Source: Lishizhenia sp.
Lineage (GTDB): Bacteria; Bacteroidota; Bacteroidia; Flavobacteriales_D; Crocinitomicaceae
Direction: 5' to 3'
DNA length: 14,898 nucleotides
Assembly: GCA_007117055.1 (NCBI GenBank)
Contig: SKHH01000112.1
Location: 1-14,898 of the forward strand
The notes beneath the pieces were generated by a model that made no database searches, was not told the DNA's origin, and saw nothing but the letters and a program-made list of their open reading frames with translations. Positions 9,623 to 14,898 of this stretch are shown piece by piece (the stretch's first letter is position 1; each line of letters begins with the position of its first letter). Made by a program: the position numbers and the translations under genes.

Positions 9623-10318
9623 ATGATCTATATAACAGGTGATACGCATGGAGAGTTAGAGACCTTCAAGTTAGGATCAAAATTTTTCCCAGAAGGCAAA
9701 AAATTAACTAAAAATGATTATGTAATAATTGTTGGTGATTTTGGATTAGTATTTAATCAAGAATTTACACCTAATGAAATTCATTGGTTAAAATGGTTAA
9801 AAACAAAATCTTGGACTACTCTATTTATAGATGGAAATCATGAAAATTTTGATAGATTGTTTAGTGATGAATTTCCTATAGTCCCTATGTTTGGTGATGA
9901 AGTAAAGAAGATATATGATGATATATATTATTTGCAACGAGGTCGAGTTTATACCATAGAAGGAAAAACTTTTTTTACTATGGGTGGAGCACCTTCTATA
10001 GATAAAGCATATCGAATAGAAGGAGTTTCTTGGTGGCCTCAAGAAGAACCATCTTACACAGAATGGAATAATGCATTAACTAAAGCTAAAGAAGTTAGAA
10101 GAGTTGATTATGTATTAACACATGACTGCCCTTCTTTTATATATGATGAATTAATATATGATGGAATTATAAGAGATAAACAAAAAAATAGTGTAAGTAA
10201 AGGATTGAAAGAATTGTATTATACATTGGAATTTGATAAATGGTTTTTTGGTCATTTTCATAATGATAGAATTTATGGTAAATTCAGATTATTATATGAT
10301 GAAATAGTAAAACTTTAA
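9623..10318 (+). CDS. calcineurin-like metallophosphoesterase (231 aa)
   Basis: ATG 9623 chosen: AAGGGAGG lies 4 nt upstream and the protein starts directly with the first motif. An upstream in-frame ATG at 9545 lies in the tRNA-like element. Motifs in order: GDTHG (D7, H9), VGDFG (D39), DGNHENFD (N72, H73), LTHDCP (H167), GHFH (H211, H213), the complete dinuclear-metal set. Length and layout fit small phage and bacterial phosphoesterases acting on nucleotides, nucleic-acid ends or phosphoproteins; the substrate cannot be told. RNA end-healing alongside RtcB is an attractive but unproven idea. Confidence 0.9.
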   Translation: MIYITGDTHGELETFKLGSKFFPEGKKLTKNDYVIIVGDFGLVFNQEFTPNEIHWLKWLKTKSWTTLFIDGNHENFDRLFSDEFPIVPMFGDEVKKIYDDIYYLQRGRVYTIEGKTFFTMGGAPSIDKAYRIEGVSWWPQEEPSYTEWNNALTKAKEVRRVDYVLTHDCPSFIYDELIYDGIIRDKQKNSVSKGLKELYYTLEFDKWFFGHFHNDRIYGKFRLLYDEIVKL

Positions 10319-10349
10319 TTGTGAAGATAAAATCATGAAAGGAGCGAAA

Positions 10350-10646
10350 ATGAGCACACGTTTAACTGAGCTATATAGTAGCAATGTAGTTGAAGAGCTT
10401 AGGGAGCTACAAGAGACCAAGAACACTCTCCCCTCTACCGTCTACATTATGACACATGAAACCGGTCAAGTTAGACTATCGAGGCTGCCGCATCTGATAT
10501 TAAAGTGGGGCGAAGTTGAAGATGGATCTAGAAGCGTTCAGTGGTCTTCTTCCTTTGTGTATGAATTCCAGAACACAAATAGACGAGTTGTAGAAGGCAC
10601 AGTAGATTATATGGATACACAAGTGGAGGTACAAACGTACAGGTAA
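10350..10646 (+). CDS. hypothetical protein with atypical codon use (98 aa)
   Basis: ATG 10350 preferred over the in-frame ATG 10335 because AAAGGAGCG lies just before it. The product (MSTRLTELYSSNVVEELREL...) includes STVYIMTHETGQVRLSRLPHLILKWGEV, a likely beta-sheet region, and YEFQNTNRRVVEGTVDYMDTQVEVQTYR. The reading frame is richer in AGC, CTC, GAG, ACC and other GC-ending codons than the neighbouring genes, suggesting recent transfer from another genome. No domain recognised. Confidence 0.8.
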   Translation: MSTRLTELYSSNVVEELRELQETKNTLPSTVYIMTHETGQVRLSRLPHLILKWGEVEDGSRSVQWSSSFVYEFQNTNRRVVEGTVDYMDTQVEVQTYR

Positions 10647-10704
10647 CAGAAAAAGAAATAGTAACCATATCTTTTGTTATTAGTTCTGGAATATATTACA
10701 ATTT

Positions 10705-10776
10705 GCCCTGATGGCTGAGTGGTTAGGCTACTGATTGCAACCCAGTATTACGGGGGTTCGAATCCCTCTTAGGGCT
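10705..10776 (+). tRNA. tRNA-Cys(GCA)
   Basis: Acceptor GCCCTGA/TTAGGGC, D-stem GCT/GGC, anticodon loop TTGCAAC (anticodon GCA) on stem ACTGA/CCAGT with one A-C mismatch next to the loop, T-arm GGGGG/CCCTC with loop TTCGAAT, discriminator T as expected for Cys. A phage tRNA-Cys fits the cysteine-packed protein starting at 14472. Confidence 0.9.
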
Positions 10777-10777
10777 C

Positions 10778-10806
10778 TTGACAAATTTTTAATTATGTTT
10801 TATAAT
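10778..10806 (+). promoter_or_regulatory. sigma70-type promoter P6
   Basis: TTGACA (10778-10783), 17-nt spacer, TATAAT (10801-10806), starting two bases after tRNA-Cys. A direct repeat AAGTAAGTAAAAA follows twice (10811-10835) at the expected start site. Confidence 0.92.
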
Positions 10807-10836
10807 TAATAAGTAAGTAAAAAAGTAAGTAAAAAA

Positions 10837-10932
10837 CTTGGGGTGCTAAAAGAAAATAGGTGTTATTCTTTGTTAAATGGTTGCTTGATTTGTTTAGTTA
10901 TGGATTTCCAACCAGCCCCTTTCTTATTTTTC
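10837..10932 (+). ncRNA. ~100-nt structured leader RNA with terminal stem and U-tract (B)
   Basis: GGGG-(TG)-CT at 10840-10847 pairs with AG-CCCC at 10914-10919, followed by TTTCTTATTTTT. Inside lie AAAGAA(AA)TA/TATTCTTT (10849-10871) and TGGTTG/CAACCA (10878-10914). It ends just before the AAAGGAG of the membrane-protein gene, so it is placed like an attenuator or riboswitch. I do not recognise a known class. A short ORF read across it (from 10843) is probably spurious. Confidence 0.5.
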
Positions 10933-10945
10933 AAAGGAGAGAAAA

Positions 10946-11167
10946 ATGGAAGATGTAAAAAACAAATCAATTTTTCCAGCTATGTTATGGACAATAACAA
11001 TCTTTTTAGCAATTTTAAAAATTGCTGGTGTAATTGATATTTCTTGGTTATTAGTGATTCTTCCTGTTTTAATTCCTGTAATTATTCTGTCAATAATAGT
11101 GGGAGTTGTTTTTATTATTGCTATTGTTTTGAGTGTTATAGCTATCATTGAAAAATTAGTTAGATAG
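10946..11167 (+). CDS. small two-helix membrane protein (73 aa)
   Basis: ATG with AAAGGAG 5 nt upstream. Two hydrophobic segments: about residues 10-28 (FPAMLWTITIFLAILKIAG) and about 33-66 (a long run rich in I, V and L containing LLVILPVLIPV). The polar N-terminus MEDVKNKS and C-terminal EKLVR fit an inner-membrane hairpin. The ILKIAGVIDISW...LP pattern is, from memory, common in small phage and prophage membrane proteins of unknown function. Downstream of structured leader B. Confidence 0.85.
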   Translation: MEDVKNKSIFPAMLWTITIFLAILKIAGVIDISWLLVILPVLIPVIILSIIVGVVFIIAIVLSVIAIIEKLVR

Positions 11168-11292
11168 AGATAATAAAGAACCGATAACTGTAGAAACATA
11201 TTTTATGATTTCATCAATATTGTTTTGTTAAGATATTTTAAAAAATATTCATAGTGATTTTATCTTTACAAAAAAATTCAAAGGGGGATTTT

Positions 11293-11589
11293 ATGAATGA
11301 AGATGTATTGGTAGGTTTTGTTAATTCTTTAACAAATATAGTAGATGTTAATGAGGCAACTGATTTGTTTAAAGAACTCATTAAGGAAAGGAAAGAAAGT
11401 TTAAAAACAGAAATCGTTGAAAAAGCAAGGGAAATTGTAGAAGAAGGAGCGATAATTAAAGTTCAATATAAGGATGAAATTGTTGAAGGTGAAGTTATTG
11501 CTGTTCGTGAAAAAACTTTTACTATTTTAATTGAAACAATTGAAGGCCCTAAAAAAATTCCACGAAACTTTAACGCTGTAATCATTTAA
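11293..11589 (+). CDS. hypothetical protein with helical N-part and SH3-like C-part (98 aa)
   Basis: ATG 11293 preferred because AAGGGGGA lies just upstream; an earlier in-frame ATG at 11254 has no site. Residues 1-50 are helical and charged (LFKELIKERKESLKTEIVEKA). Residues 51-98 form a compact beta pattern: EGAIIKVQYKDEIVEGEVIAV, then REKTFTILIET, then PKKIPRNFNAVII, reminiscent of SH3/Tudor-like barrels. Function unknown. The tmRNA gene begins 22 nt after the stop, with no clear promoter between them. Confidence 0.8.
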   Translation: MNEDVLVGFVNSLTNIVDVNEATDLFKELIKERKESLKTEIVEKAREIVEEGAIIKVQYKDEIVEGEVIAVREKTFTILIETIEGPKKIPRNFNAVII

Positions 11590-11611
11590 TTATGTTAAGT
11601 TAATATTAAAC

Positions 11612-11901
11612 GGGGGCGTAATGGTATCGACCTAGTAAGTAAATTCAACTGGCGTGTTCTTTTTAAATAAACGACAACTACGAAACAGCGTTAGCTGCGT
11701 AATCGACCCTTTATTCACTTATTCCTTCTATGAATAAAGGGACATTAGAAGGATAGTCTAGGGCAAGGACCTGAGCTGAGACGATAAATCAATAAAGACG
11801 GGTAAGTGTTTTTAATTAGTGGGTTTTCATAAATACAAAAAACTACTAACATCAAGTTGAATAGTTTGTTAGGGACGGCGGTTCAATTCCGCCCGCCTCC
11901 A
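11612..11901 (+). ncRNA. ssrA: tmRNA
   Basis: 290 nt. The tRNA-like ends match: GGGGGCG (11612-11618) pairs with CGCCTCC (11894-11900), giving the G3-U70 alanine identity pair and A73. The T-arm is GGCGG/CCGCC with loop TTCAATT. The 5' end TAATGGTATCGAC is typical of tmRNA. The tag frame AAC GAC AAC TAC GAA ACA GCG TTA GCT GCG TAA (11670-11702) encodes NDNYETALAA, ending in the ALAA degron. The codon before AAC is ATA, so the resume codon may be AUA instead of the usual Ala or Gly codon. It rescues stalled ribosomes together with host SmpB. CCA is not encoded. Confidence 0.96.
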
Positions 11902-11946
11902 AAAAAATTACTAAACCTAAAAGAGGTTAAACATGAAATTAAAAGA

Positions 11947-11975
11947 TTGATAACTTTTAAAAAAAAAGTTATAAT
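11947..11975 (+). promoter_or_regulatory. sigma70-type promoter of the large structured RNA
   Basis: TTGATA (11947-11952), 17-nt spacer with the dyad AACTTTT/AAAAGTT, TATAAT (11970-11975). The 30 nt from 11960 to 11989 are identical to those at 1125-1154, so the two RNA units share a duplicated promoter. Confidence 0.88.
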
Positions 11976-11981
11976 TAAAGA

Positions 11982-12824
11982 GTAAATAATTAAGAGAAGG
12001 AAAAATAAAAAAGGTTGATTACGATCTTAAGAATAAACCTTGGAGACAGGGTGAAAGGGATAAGGGAACACGACGCCCCCCCGCTATGAAAATAGTTCAT
12101 GTAATCAAGCTGACCCCTCTATGATTTCGTAACCTGCGGAATTTTTAGAGACAGAAGGAACAGACAGTTATTGTTATGGGCAACGCTGGTAATAATAATT
12201 TCCTCGCAAGGGATTATGTTCATGCAAAACTTCTTATCTATGAAGGGGAACAGTAGTTATTTGGTGTGAGATTTGCAGTCGAGCGCTTAATAGCAGTTTG
12301 ATAGGTGATGGGTAAAAACATTGTCTTGAAAAACCACAGAGTATCTCGCAAGGAGAAATGTATTTGAGGAGTGTTGTATTTTGTTTCTCAAAAAGAAACA
12401 AAGCAACTGACCAAGCACTTCTTAGTCGTTATAATTATAACTAAATAGGGAAAGGTTATATATTAGGTTAAAGTTCTAAACCAAAAAACAAGCACAAGCC
12501 TTGGTCAATATCAAACGAAAGTGGCTTAATTCCAAAACTTCTTTGAAGTAATTTGGACATTCAAAACTCGCAAGGTGGCGAATGTTAATGGGAAATCGCA
12601 CATTTGAGTGTAGTAACTCTTAACTGCTCGCAAGGTAGGTGGTAGATGGAACATTGAGTAGTTTGATATAATAGAAGAAACGCTACTTCTATAAAAAAGC
12701 AGTCACGCTATCAAACCTTCTTGGAAGGTGGATAAGAAAAGAACCAAAGGGGTTGCACCCTGCGGATAATGTTTCTAATGTGATAGTATTCAATAGTATA
12801 ATCTCAGCTATTTATTTTTTTTTC
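11982..12824 (+). ncRNA. giant structured RNA (~840 nt), GOLLD/ROOL-like candidate
   Basis: No ORF of note in 840 nt, but many exact stems. TTGATTAC (12015-12022) with GTAATCAA (12101-12108). CTAT-GAAA-ATAG (12084-12095). TTGTTTCT/AGAAACAA (12381-12401). TGACCAAG (12408-12415) with CTTGGTCA (12500-12507). CCAAA-ACTTC/GAAGT-TTTGG (12532-12556). ACATTC/GAATGT (12557-12585). GTTTGATA (12661-12668) with TATCAAAC (12709-12716), enclosing ATAGAAG/CTTCTAT. CTCGCAAGG occurs four times (12203, 12345, 12567, 12627), each suited to a small GNRA-type hairpin; CCTGCGG occurs twice. Own promoter, tmRNA upstream, tRNA downstream. Size and phage-tRNA context match the GOLLD and ROOL classes; I cannot confirm membership. 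Confidence 0.75.
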
Positions 12825-12906
12825 GGGGTAGAAGCCTATTCGGTATGGCACTGGTCTTGCTAATCAGCGATTTAAATCATTGTGGGTTCGAATCCCATCT
12901 GCTCCA
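12825..12906 (+). tRNA. tRNA-Ala(UGC)-like with long variable arm (Ala/Ser chimera)
   Basis: Acceptor GGGGTAG/CTGCTCC with G3-T70 and A73, both alanine identity marks. D-stem GCC/GGC, anticodon stem CTGGT/ATCAG with loop CTTGCTA, giving anticodon TGC. T-arm GTGGG/CCCAT with loop TTCGAAT. The variable region is 14 nt (CGATTTAAATCATT) with a GAT/ATC stem, normally a Ser, Leu or Tyr feature. If read in a shifted register with an unpaired T, the loop TTGCTAA gives GCT (Ser). A normal Ser(GCU) exists at 6404, so Ala is favoured. Confidence 0.8.
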
Positions 12907-12907
12907 T

Positions 12908-12939
12908 AACCCTGTATATTAATTTATACAGGGTTTTTT
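12908..12939 (+). terminator. strong rho-independent terminator
   Basis: 11-bp perfect stem AACCCTGTATA/TATACAGGGTT with a 6-nt loop, running into T6. It ends the transcript carrying the large RNA and tRNA-Ala. Confidence 0.95.
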
Positions 12940-12942
12940 CAC

Positions 12943-12971
12943 TTGACTAAAAACCATAAAAGTAGTATAAT
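12943..12971 (+). promoter_or_regulatory. sigma70-type promoter P8
   Basis: TTGACT (12943-12948), 17-nt spacer, TATAAT (12966-12971), directly behind the terminator. It drives the two small genes at 12998 and 13237 and probably tRNA-Gly. Confidence 0.9.
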
Positions 12972-12997
12972 TAAGTATAAAGAAAAAGGAAAAAGTA

Positions 12998-13222
12998 ATG
13001 AGAACAATCATTAATCTAAGAAATGTTAATTATATCGAAATTGAAGAAACTGACATTCTTCCGTCTTCCACAAGAGGAGTTCCTCGTAGGGGAGATCCTT
13101 ATTTTATTGTAAGATTTAATCTCGAAAAGAACCATACCATAGAACATAATGTCAAATACTTAGATATAATTGAACGACTTGAAAATGCCATAAGAGATGG
13201 TGAAAATTATTTTGAAATATAA
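12998..13222 (+). CDS. small hypothetical protein (74 aa)
   Basis: ATG with AAAGGA upstream. Product MRTIINLRNVNYIEIEETDIL... then RGDPYFIVRFNLEKNHTIEHNVKYLDIIERLENAI: a beta-rich N-part and a C-terminal helix, the layout of a small alpha/beta domain. No catalytic or membrane motif. Followed after 14 nt by the next gene with a consensus ribosome-binding site, so the two form an operon. Confidence 0.8.
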   Translation: MRTIINLRNVNYIEIEETDILPSSTRGVPRRGDPYFIVRFNLEKNHTIEHNVKYLDIIERLENAIRDGENYFEI

Positions 13223-13236
13223 AGGGAGGATTAATT

Positions 13237-13584
13237 ATGGGAGGAAGATCTTTTTTTGTTCGTATGGTTGGTCAATATAAAAACGCAAACGAAGCTTTCT
13301 ATGAAGCTGTAACTGAAACTCGTTACTTAAACGGGAACGATGGATATACAGGAACGATAGCTGAAAAAGATTCTTTTGTTGTTCTTGAAGTTCCTAATAG
13401 AAAAAATCCCACCGAATTTGCAGAAGAATGTTACAATTCAAATGATGGATTTTGGAATGATAAATGGGGCCCAGCTGCATGTGTTGAAGTTAAGAACACT
13501 TGGTTGAAAACCATGCGTGGTGAGAAATGGAAAGGTAAAAGAAATTTTAAAGTTTTTTACTTCTTTGGATGGGCTAGTTCTTAA
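13237..13584 (+). CDS. hypothetical protein (115 aa), GTIAEKD family type
   Basis: ATG start preceded by AAAGGGAGG. The sequence includes NANEAFYEAVTETRYLNGNDGYTGTIAEKDSFVVLEV, then FAEECYNSNDGF and DKWGPAACVEV, and a basic aromatic C-terminus (KGKRNFKVFYFFGWASS). From memory, the AF--AV--A...G-DGY-GTIA-KD pattern recurs in small phage and bacterial proteins without a known role. Soluble, no signal peptide. Last gene before tRNA-Gly. Confidence 0.83.
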   Translation: MGGRSFFVRMVGQYKNANEAFYEAVTETRYLNGNDGYTGTIAEKDSFVVLEVPNRKNPTEFAEECYNSNDGFWNDKWGPAACVEVKNTWLKTMRGEKWKGKRNFKVFYFFGWASS

Positions 13585-13609
13585 ATTAATTAAGAATTAT
13601 TATATAAAT

Positions 13610-13681
13610 GCGGATATGGCATAATGGTTGTGCGCCAGTCTTCCAAACTGGTTTATGTGAGTTCGATTCTCACTATCCGCT
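13610..13681 (+). tRNA. tRNA-Gly(UCC)
   Basis: Acceptor GCGGATA/TATCCGC, D-arm GCA/TGC, anticodon stem CCAGT/ACTGG with loop CTTCCAA (anticodon TCC), T-arm GTGAG/CTCAC with loop TTCGATT, discriminator T. Its last nine bases overlap the 3' end of the opposite-strand gene at 13673. Confidence 0.94.
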
Positions 13682-13945
13682 TTCTACTTTCACCATATGT
13701 TTTTTAAACCAAGGGTGATTAATTAAATGATTAATAGCCTCTGGCTTAAACCATTCACCCTTTACTCTAAACCTCTGACATACATTATGTACATGAGTTT
13801 CAAAAGTAACATCTTCTGTTTCTAAATAATATAATAATTTTAAATTTATAGAATTAGATGTTTGCAACTGTTTGATTCTTTGTTCAACGTTTTTACTACG
13901 CCCGATTTTTATGTTTTCACCATCAGTAATAAAATATATTTTCAT
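13673..13945 (-). CDS. GIY-YIG-superfamily (T5orf172/MUG113-type) protein (90 aa)
   Basis: The only convincing minus-strand gene. From ATG at 13945 it reads MKIYFITDGENIKIGRSKNV, then EQRIKQLQTSNSINLKLLYYLETED, E...H (FETHVHNVCQRF) and VKGEWF. This is the YFI...KIG-S-N...RI-QLQT...E--H...GEWF order of the T5orf172 branch of GIY-YIG nucleases. A longer form starting at 14002 is possible. No good ribosome-binding site is visible. The stop codon (13673-13675) lies inside the tRNA-Gly acceptor strand. It may be a small mobile nuclease inserted next to a tRNA; activity is unproven. Confidence 0.78.
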   Translation of the reverse strand: MKIYFITDGENIKIGRSKNVEQRIKQLQTSNSINLKLLYYLETEDVTFETHVHNVCQRFRVKGEWFKPEAINHLINHPWFKKHMVKVESG

Positions 13946-13967
13946 TAAATTATTTATGAGGTTAATT

Positions 13968-14192
13968 ATGTTGTATAAAATCAAAAAACCAGAAGATGTC
14001 AACGAATTTCCATCCTGGGTTACTTCAATGGATTATTTGGATGGTAAAATTATAAACTTAGATGATTATGAAATTATTCATGAGAGTGATTATGATTATG
14101 ATTCCATAGAAATAGATATGAGTTGGACAATAAATATTGCTTGGGTACATCCCCTTCAAGAAAATAATGGTCAATTATTATTGGATATTTAA
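13968..14192 (+). CDS. acidic hypothetical protein (74 aa)
   Basis: ATG 13968 with GAGGTT upstream; an earlier in-frame ATG at 13872 would run antisense through the GIY-YIG gene and is rejected. Product MLYKIKKPEDVNEFPSWVTSMDYLDGKIINLDDYEIIHESD then an acidic DYDYDSIEIDMSWTINIAWVHPL. Beta-rich, strongly acidic, no known domain. The K/N-PEDV---P-WV-SMD-LDG pattern is, from memory, seen in small phage proteins. Ends seven bases before the next promoter. Confidence 0.78.
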   Translation: MLYKIKKPEDVNEFPSWVTSMDYLDGKIINLDDYEIIHESDYDYDSIEIDMSWTINIAWVHPLQENNGQLLLDI

Positions 14193-14198
14193 TAATAC

Positions 14199-14227
14199 TT
14201 GACACCTTTTAACAAAAAAAATATAAT
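14199..14227 (+). promoter_or_regulatory. sigma70-type promoter P9
   Basis: TTGACA (14199-14204), 17-nt spacer, TATAAT (14222-14227); transcription should start near 14234, at the closing stem of leader C. Confidence 0.92.
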
Positions 14228-14233
14228 TAAAAC

Positions 14234-14331
14234 AAGAAAAAGAAAGTGGCTGAATACCTTCTCTTCGGGAGTAAATCACAATTAAACAGGGATAATTGGG
14301 GAGTGACAGTTCCCTTCCTTTCTTTTTACTC
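14234..14331 (+). ncRNA. ~95-nt structured leader RNA with terminal stem and U-tract (C)
   Basis: AAAAAGAAAG (14237-14246) pairs perfectly with CTTTCTTTTT (14318-14327), so the 3' strand is also the U-rich tail. Inside are TAC...CTC/GAG...TA around TTCGG (14255-14273) and AGGGA/TCCCT (14288-14315). Same plan as leaders A and B. It ends 4 nt before tRNA-Ile. Confidence 0.55.
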
Positions 14332-14404
14332 ACTCGCGTGGTCCAATGGTTTAAGACGCTACTCTGATAAAGTAGAGACAATGGTTCAATTCCATTCGCG
14401 AGTA
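14332..14404 (+). tRNA. tRNA-Ile(GAU)
   Basis: Acceptor ACTCGCG/CGCGAGT, D-stem GTC/GAC, anticodon stem CTACT/AGTAG with loop CTGATAA (anticodon GAT), T-arm AATGG/CCATT with loop TTCAATT, discriminator A. Confidence 0.94.
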
Positions 14405-14471
14405 ACTGAAAACATGAAAAACTTTATAGTTTAACAAAAGATTTCGAAATGACATGGTTTGGAGGTTAGTT

Positions 14472-14898
14472 GTGGAAAAAATAAATGGATTTTGGGTTGA
14501 TGAAAATCGTAATCGTTGGAATTGTAATCTGAATACAGAGGATGAGGCGCAAAATAAATCAAATACAATGAAACACTGTTACGATTGTGTTAACTGCTCA
14601 AACTGCTTAGACTGCTCAGACTGCTCAGACTGCTCATCCTGCTCAGACTGCTCAGACTGCTCAAACTGTTCATACTGCTCAGCCTGCTCAGCCTGCTCAG
14701 ACTGCTCATACTGCTCATACTGCTCAAACTGCTCAGCCTGCTCAGCCTGCTCATATTGCTCAAGCTGCTCAGGCTGCTTACGCTGCTCAGGCTGCTCGTA
14801 CTGCTCAGGTTTTGAATCAAATCCAAAACGGTACACAGGGGATAAAATCGGCAGCAGAAGTAAACAAACAACTACATACTGGACAGATGATCAAAATC
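14472..14898 (+). CDS. Cys-Ser-X tandem-repeat protein (partial, runs off the window)
   Basis: GTG 14472 with GGAGGTT upstream; open to the window end (142 codons). Residues 1-35 (MEKINGFWVDENRNRW...) lead into 27 cysteines at strict 3-residue spacing from C36 to C114. Ser follows 23 of them; the third position varies among D, N, Y, A, S, G and R. The flank after the repeat reads GFESNPKRYTGDKIGSRSKQTTTYW. Strict period-3 Cys-Ser suggests a triangular beta-helix with one residue column of Cys, or a metal-binding or disulfide ladder; I recall similar Cys-Ser repeats in other phages but no proven function. The antisense frames over the repeat are artefacts. Confidence 0.88.
   Translation, partial: MEKINGFWVDENRNRWNCNLNTEDEAQNKSNTMKHCYDCVNCSNCLDCSDCSDCSSCSDCSDCSNCSYCSACSACSDCSYCSYCSNCSACSACSYCSSCSGCLRCSGCSYCSGFESNPKRYTGDKIGSRSKQTTTYWTDDQN

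Noticed and set aside
10843..11037. 64-codon ORF through leader B
   Set aside because: It overlaps the membrane-protein gene in another frame, starts within a stem and lacks a ribosome-binding site.
11982..12824. RNase P RNA or a second intron-containing tRNA
   Set aside because: The GAGGAAAGTCC and ACAGNRA hallmarks of RNase P are missing, and the tRNA at its 3' end is complete by itself with no matching upstream exon. Group I P/Q/R/S elements are not seen.
14577..14818. CRISPR-like or satellite array (TGCTCA repeated about every 9 nt)
   Set aside because: The unit is 9 nt with no spacers and is in exact codon phase, so it is a coding repeat, not a CRISPR array.
14579..14871. Minus-strand ORFs made of EQxEQ or SSLSS repeats
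   Set aside because: They are the reverse complement of the period-9 Cys-Ser-X coding repeat. The plus frame has a GTG start with GGAGGTT, non-repetitive protein-like flanks and runs on past the window; the minus frames have no ribosome-binding site.

Overview
The window looks like the tRNA/ncRNA-rich accessory region of a large, AT-rich virulent phage genome. A big prophage or phage-plasmid is also possible. Reasons: about 25 tRNA or tRNA-like genes are packed in short clusters. They are interleaved with many small genes of unknown function that carry strong AAAGGAGG-type Shine-Dalgarno sites. A tmRNA, an RNA-repair ligase (RtcB), a small (p)ppGpp-hydrolase-like HD protein and a calcineurin-type phosphoesterase are present, and no ordinary chromosomal operon is seen. 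Nearly everything is on the + strand. Promoters are of the bacterial sigma70 type (TTGACA-17-TATAAT, nine good examples), so transcription probably uses host polymerase. The host cannot be named. A lipoprotein with a loose lipobox (LSFSC) hints at a diderm or spirochaete-like host, but that is weak.

Layout. 1-2530: tRNAs Lys, Thr, Phe, Asp, Asn, Met and Glu. Then two structured non-coding stretches (773-1090 and 1147-1500), a tRNA-Leu(UAA) interrupted by a group I intron, a collapsed tRNA, a 57-aa ORF, a second tRNA-Thr and an atypical tRNA. 2539-3707: HD hydrolase plus two small genes. 3716-4135: promoter, ~100-nt structured leader, tRNAs Val, Met, Leu and a truncated tRNA-Arg. 4164-6183: a run of small hypothetical genes with a strong terminator at 5835. 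6184-6646: promoter and tRNAs Ser, Pro, Ser, Gln, His. 6695-8162: a broken ORF, a 45-aa ORF and rtcB. 8167-9434: lipoprotein hydrolase, an OB-fold/SSB-like protein and a tiny acidic ORF. 9431-10646: aberrant tRNA-Arg-like element, metallophosphoesterase and a gene with foreign-looking codon use. 10705-11589: tRNA-Cys, structured leader, a membrane protein and an SH3-like protein. 11612-12939: tmRNA, then a promoter, a very large (~840 nt) highly structured RNA, a tRNA with an Ala/Ser-chimeric look and a terminator. 12943-14898: small genes, tRNA-Gly, an opposite-strand GIY-YIG/T5orf172-type gene, a structured leader plus tRNA-Ile, and the start of a protein with 27 cysteines spaced exactly every third residue.

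How it fits together. The readable anticodons cover 18 amino acids; Trp and Tyr have no clean gene, and the two Arg(UCU) copies are both abnormal. With tmRNA (ribosome rescue), RtcB (RNA ligation, suited to re-sealing cleaved tRNAs) and the HD protein (likely stringent-response damping), the region reads as a translation-maintenance island. It is also unusually rich in structured RNA: a tRNA intron, a giant RNA resembling in context the GOLLD/ROOL classes, two ~300-350 nt structured RNAs, and three promoter-proximal ~100-nt leaders closed by a stem and U-tract.
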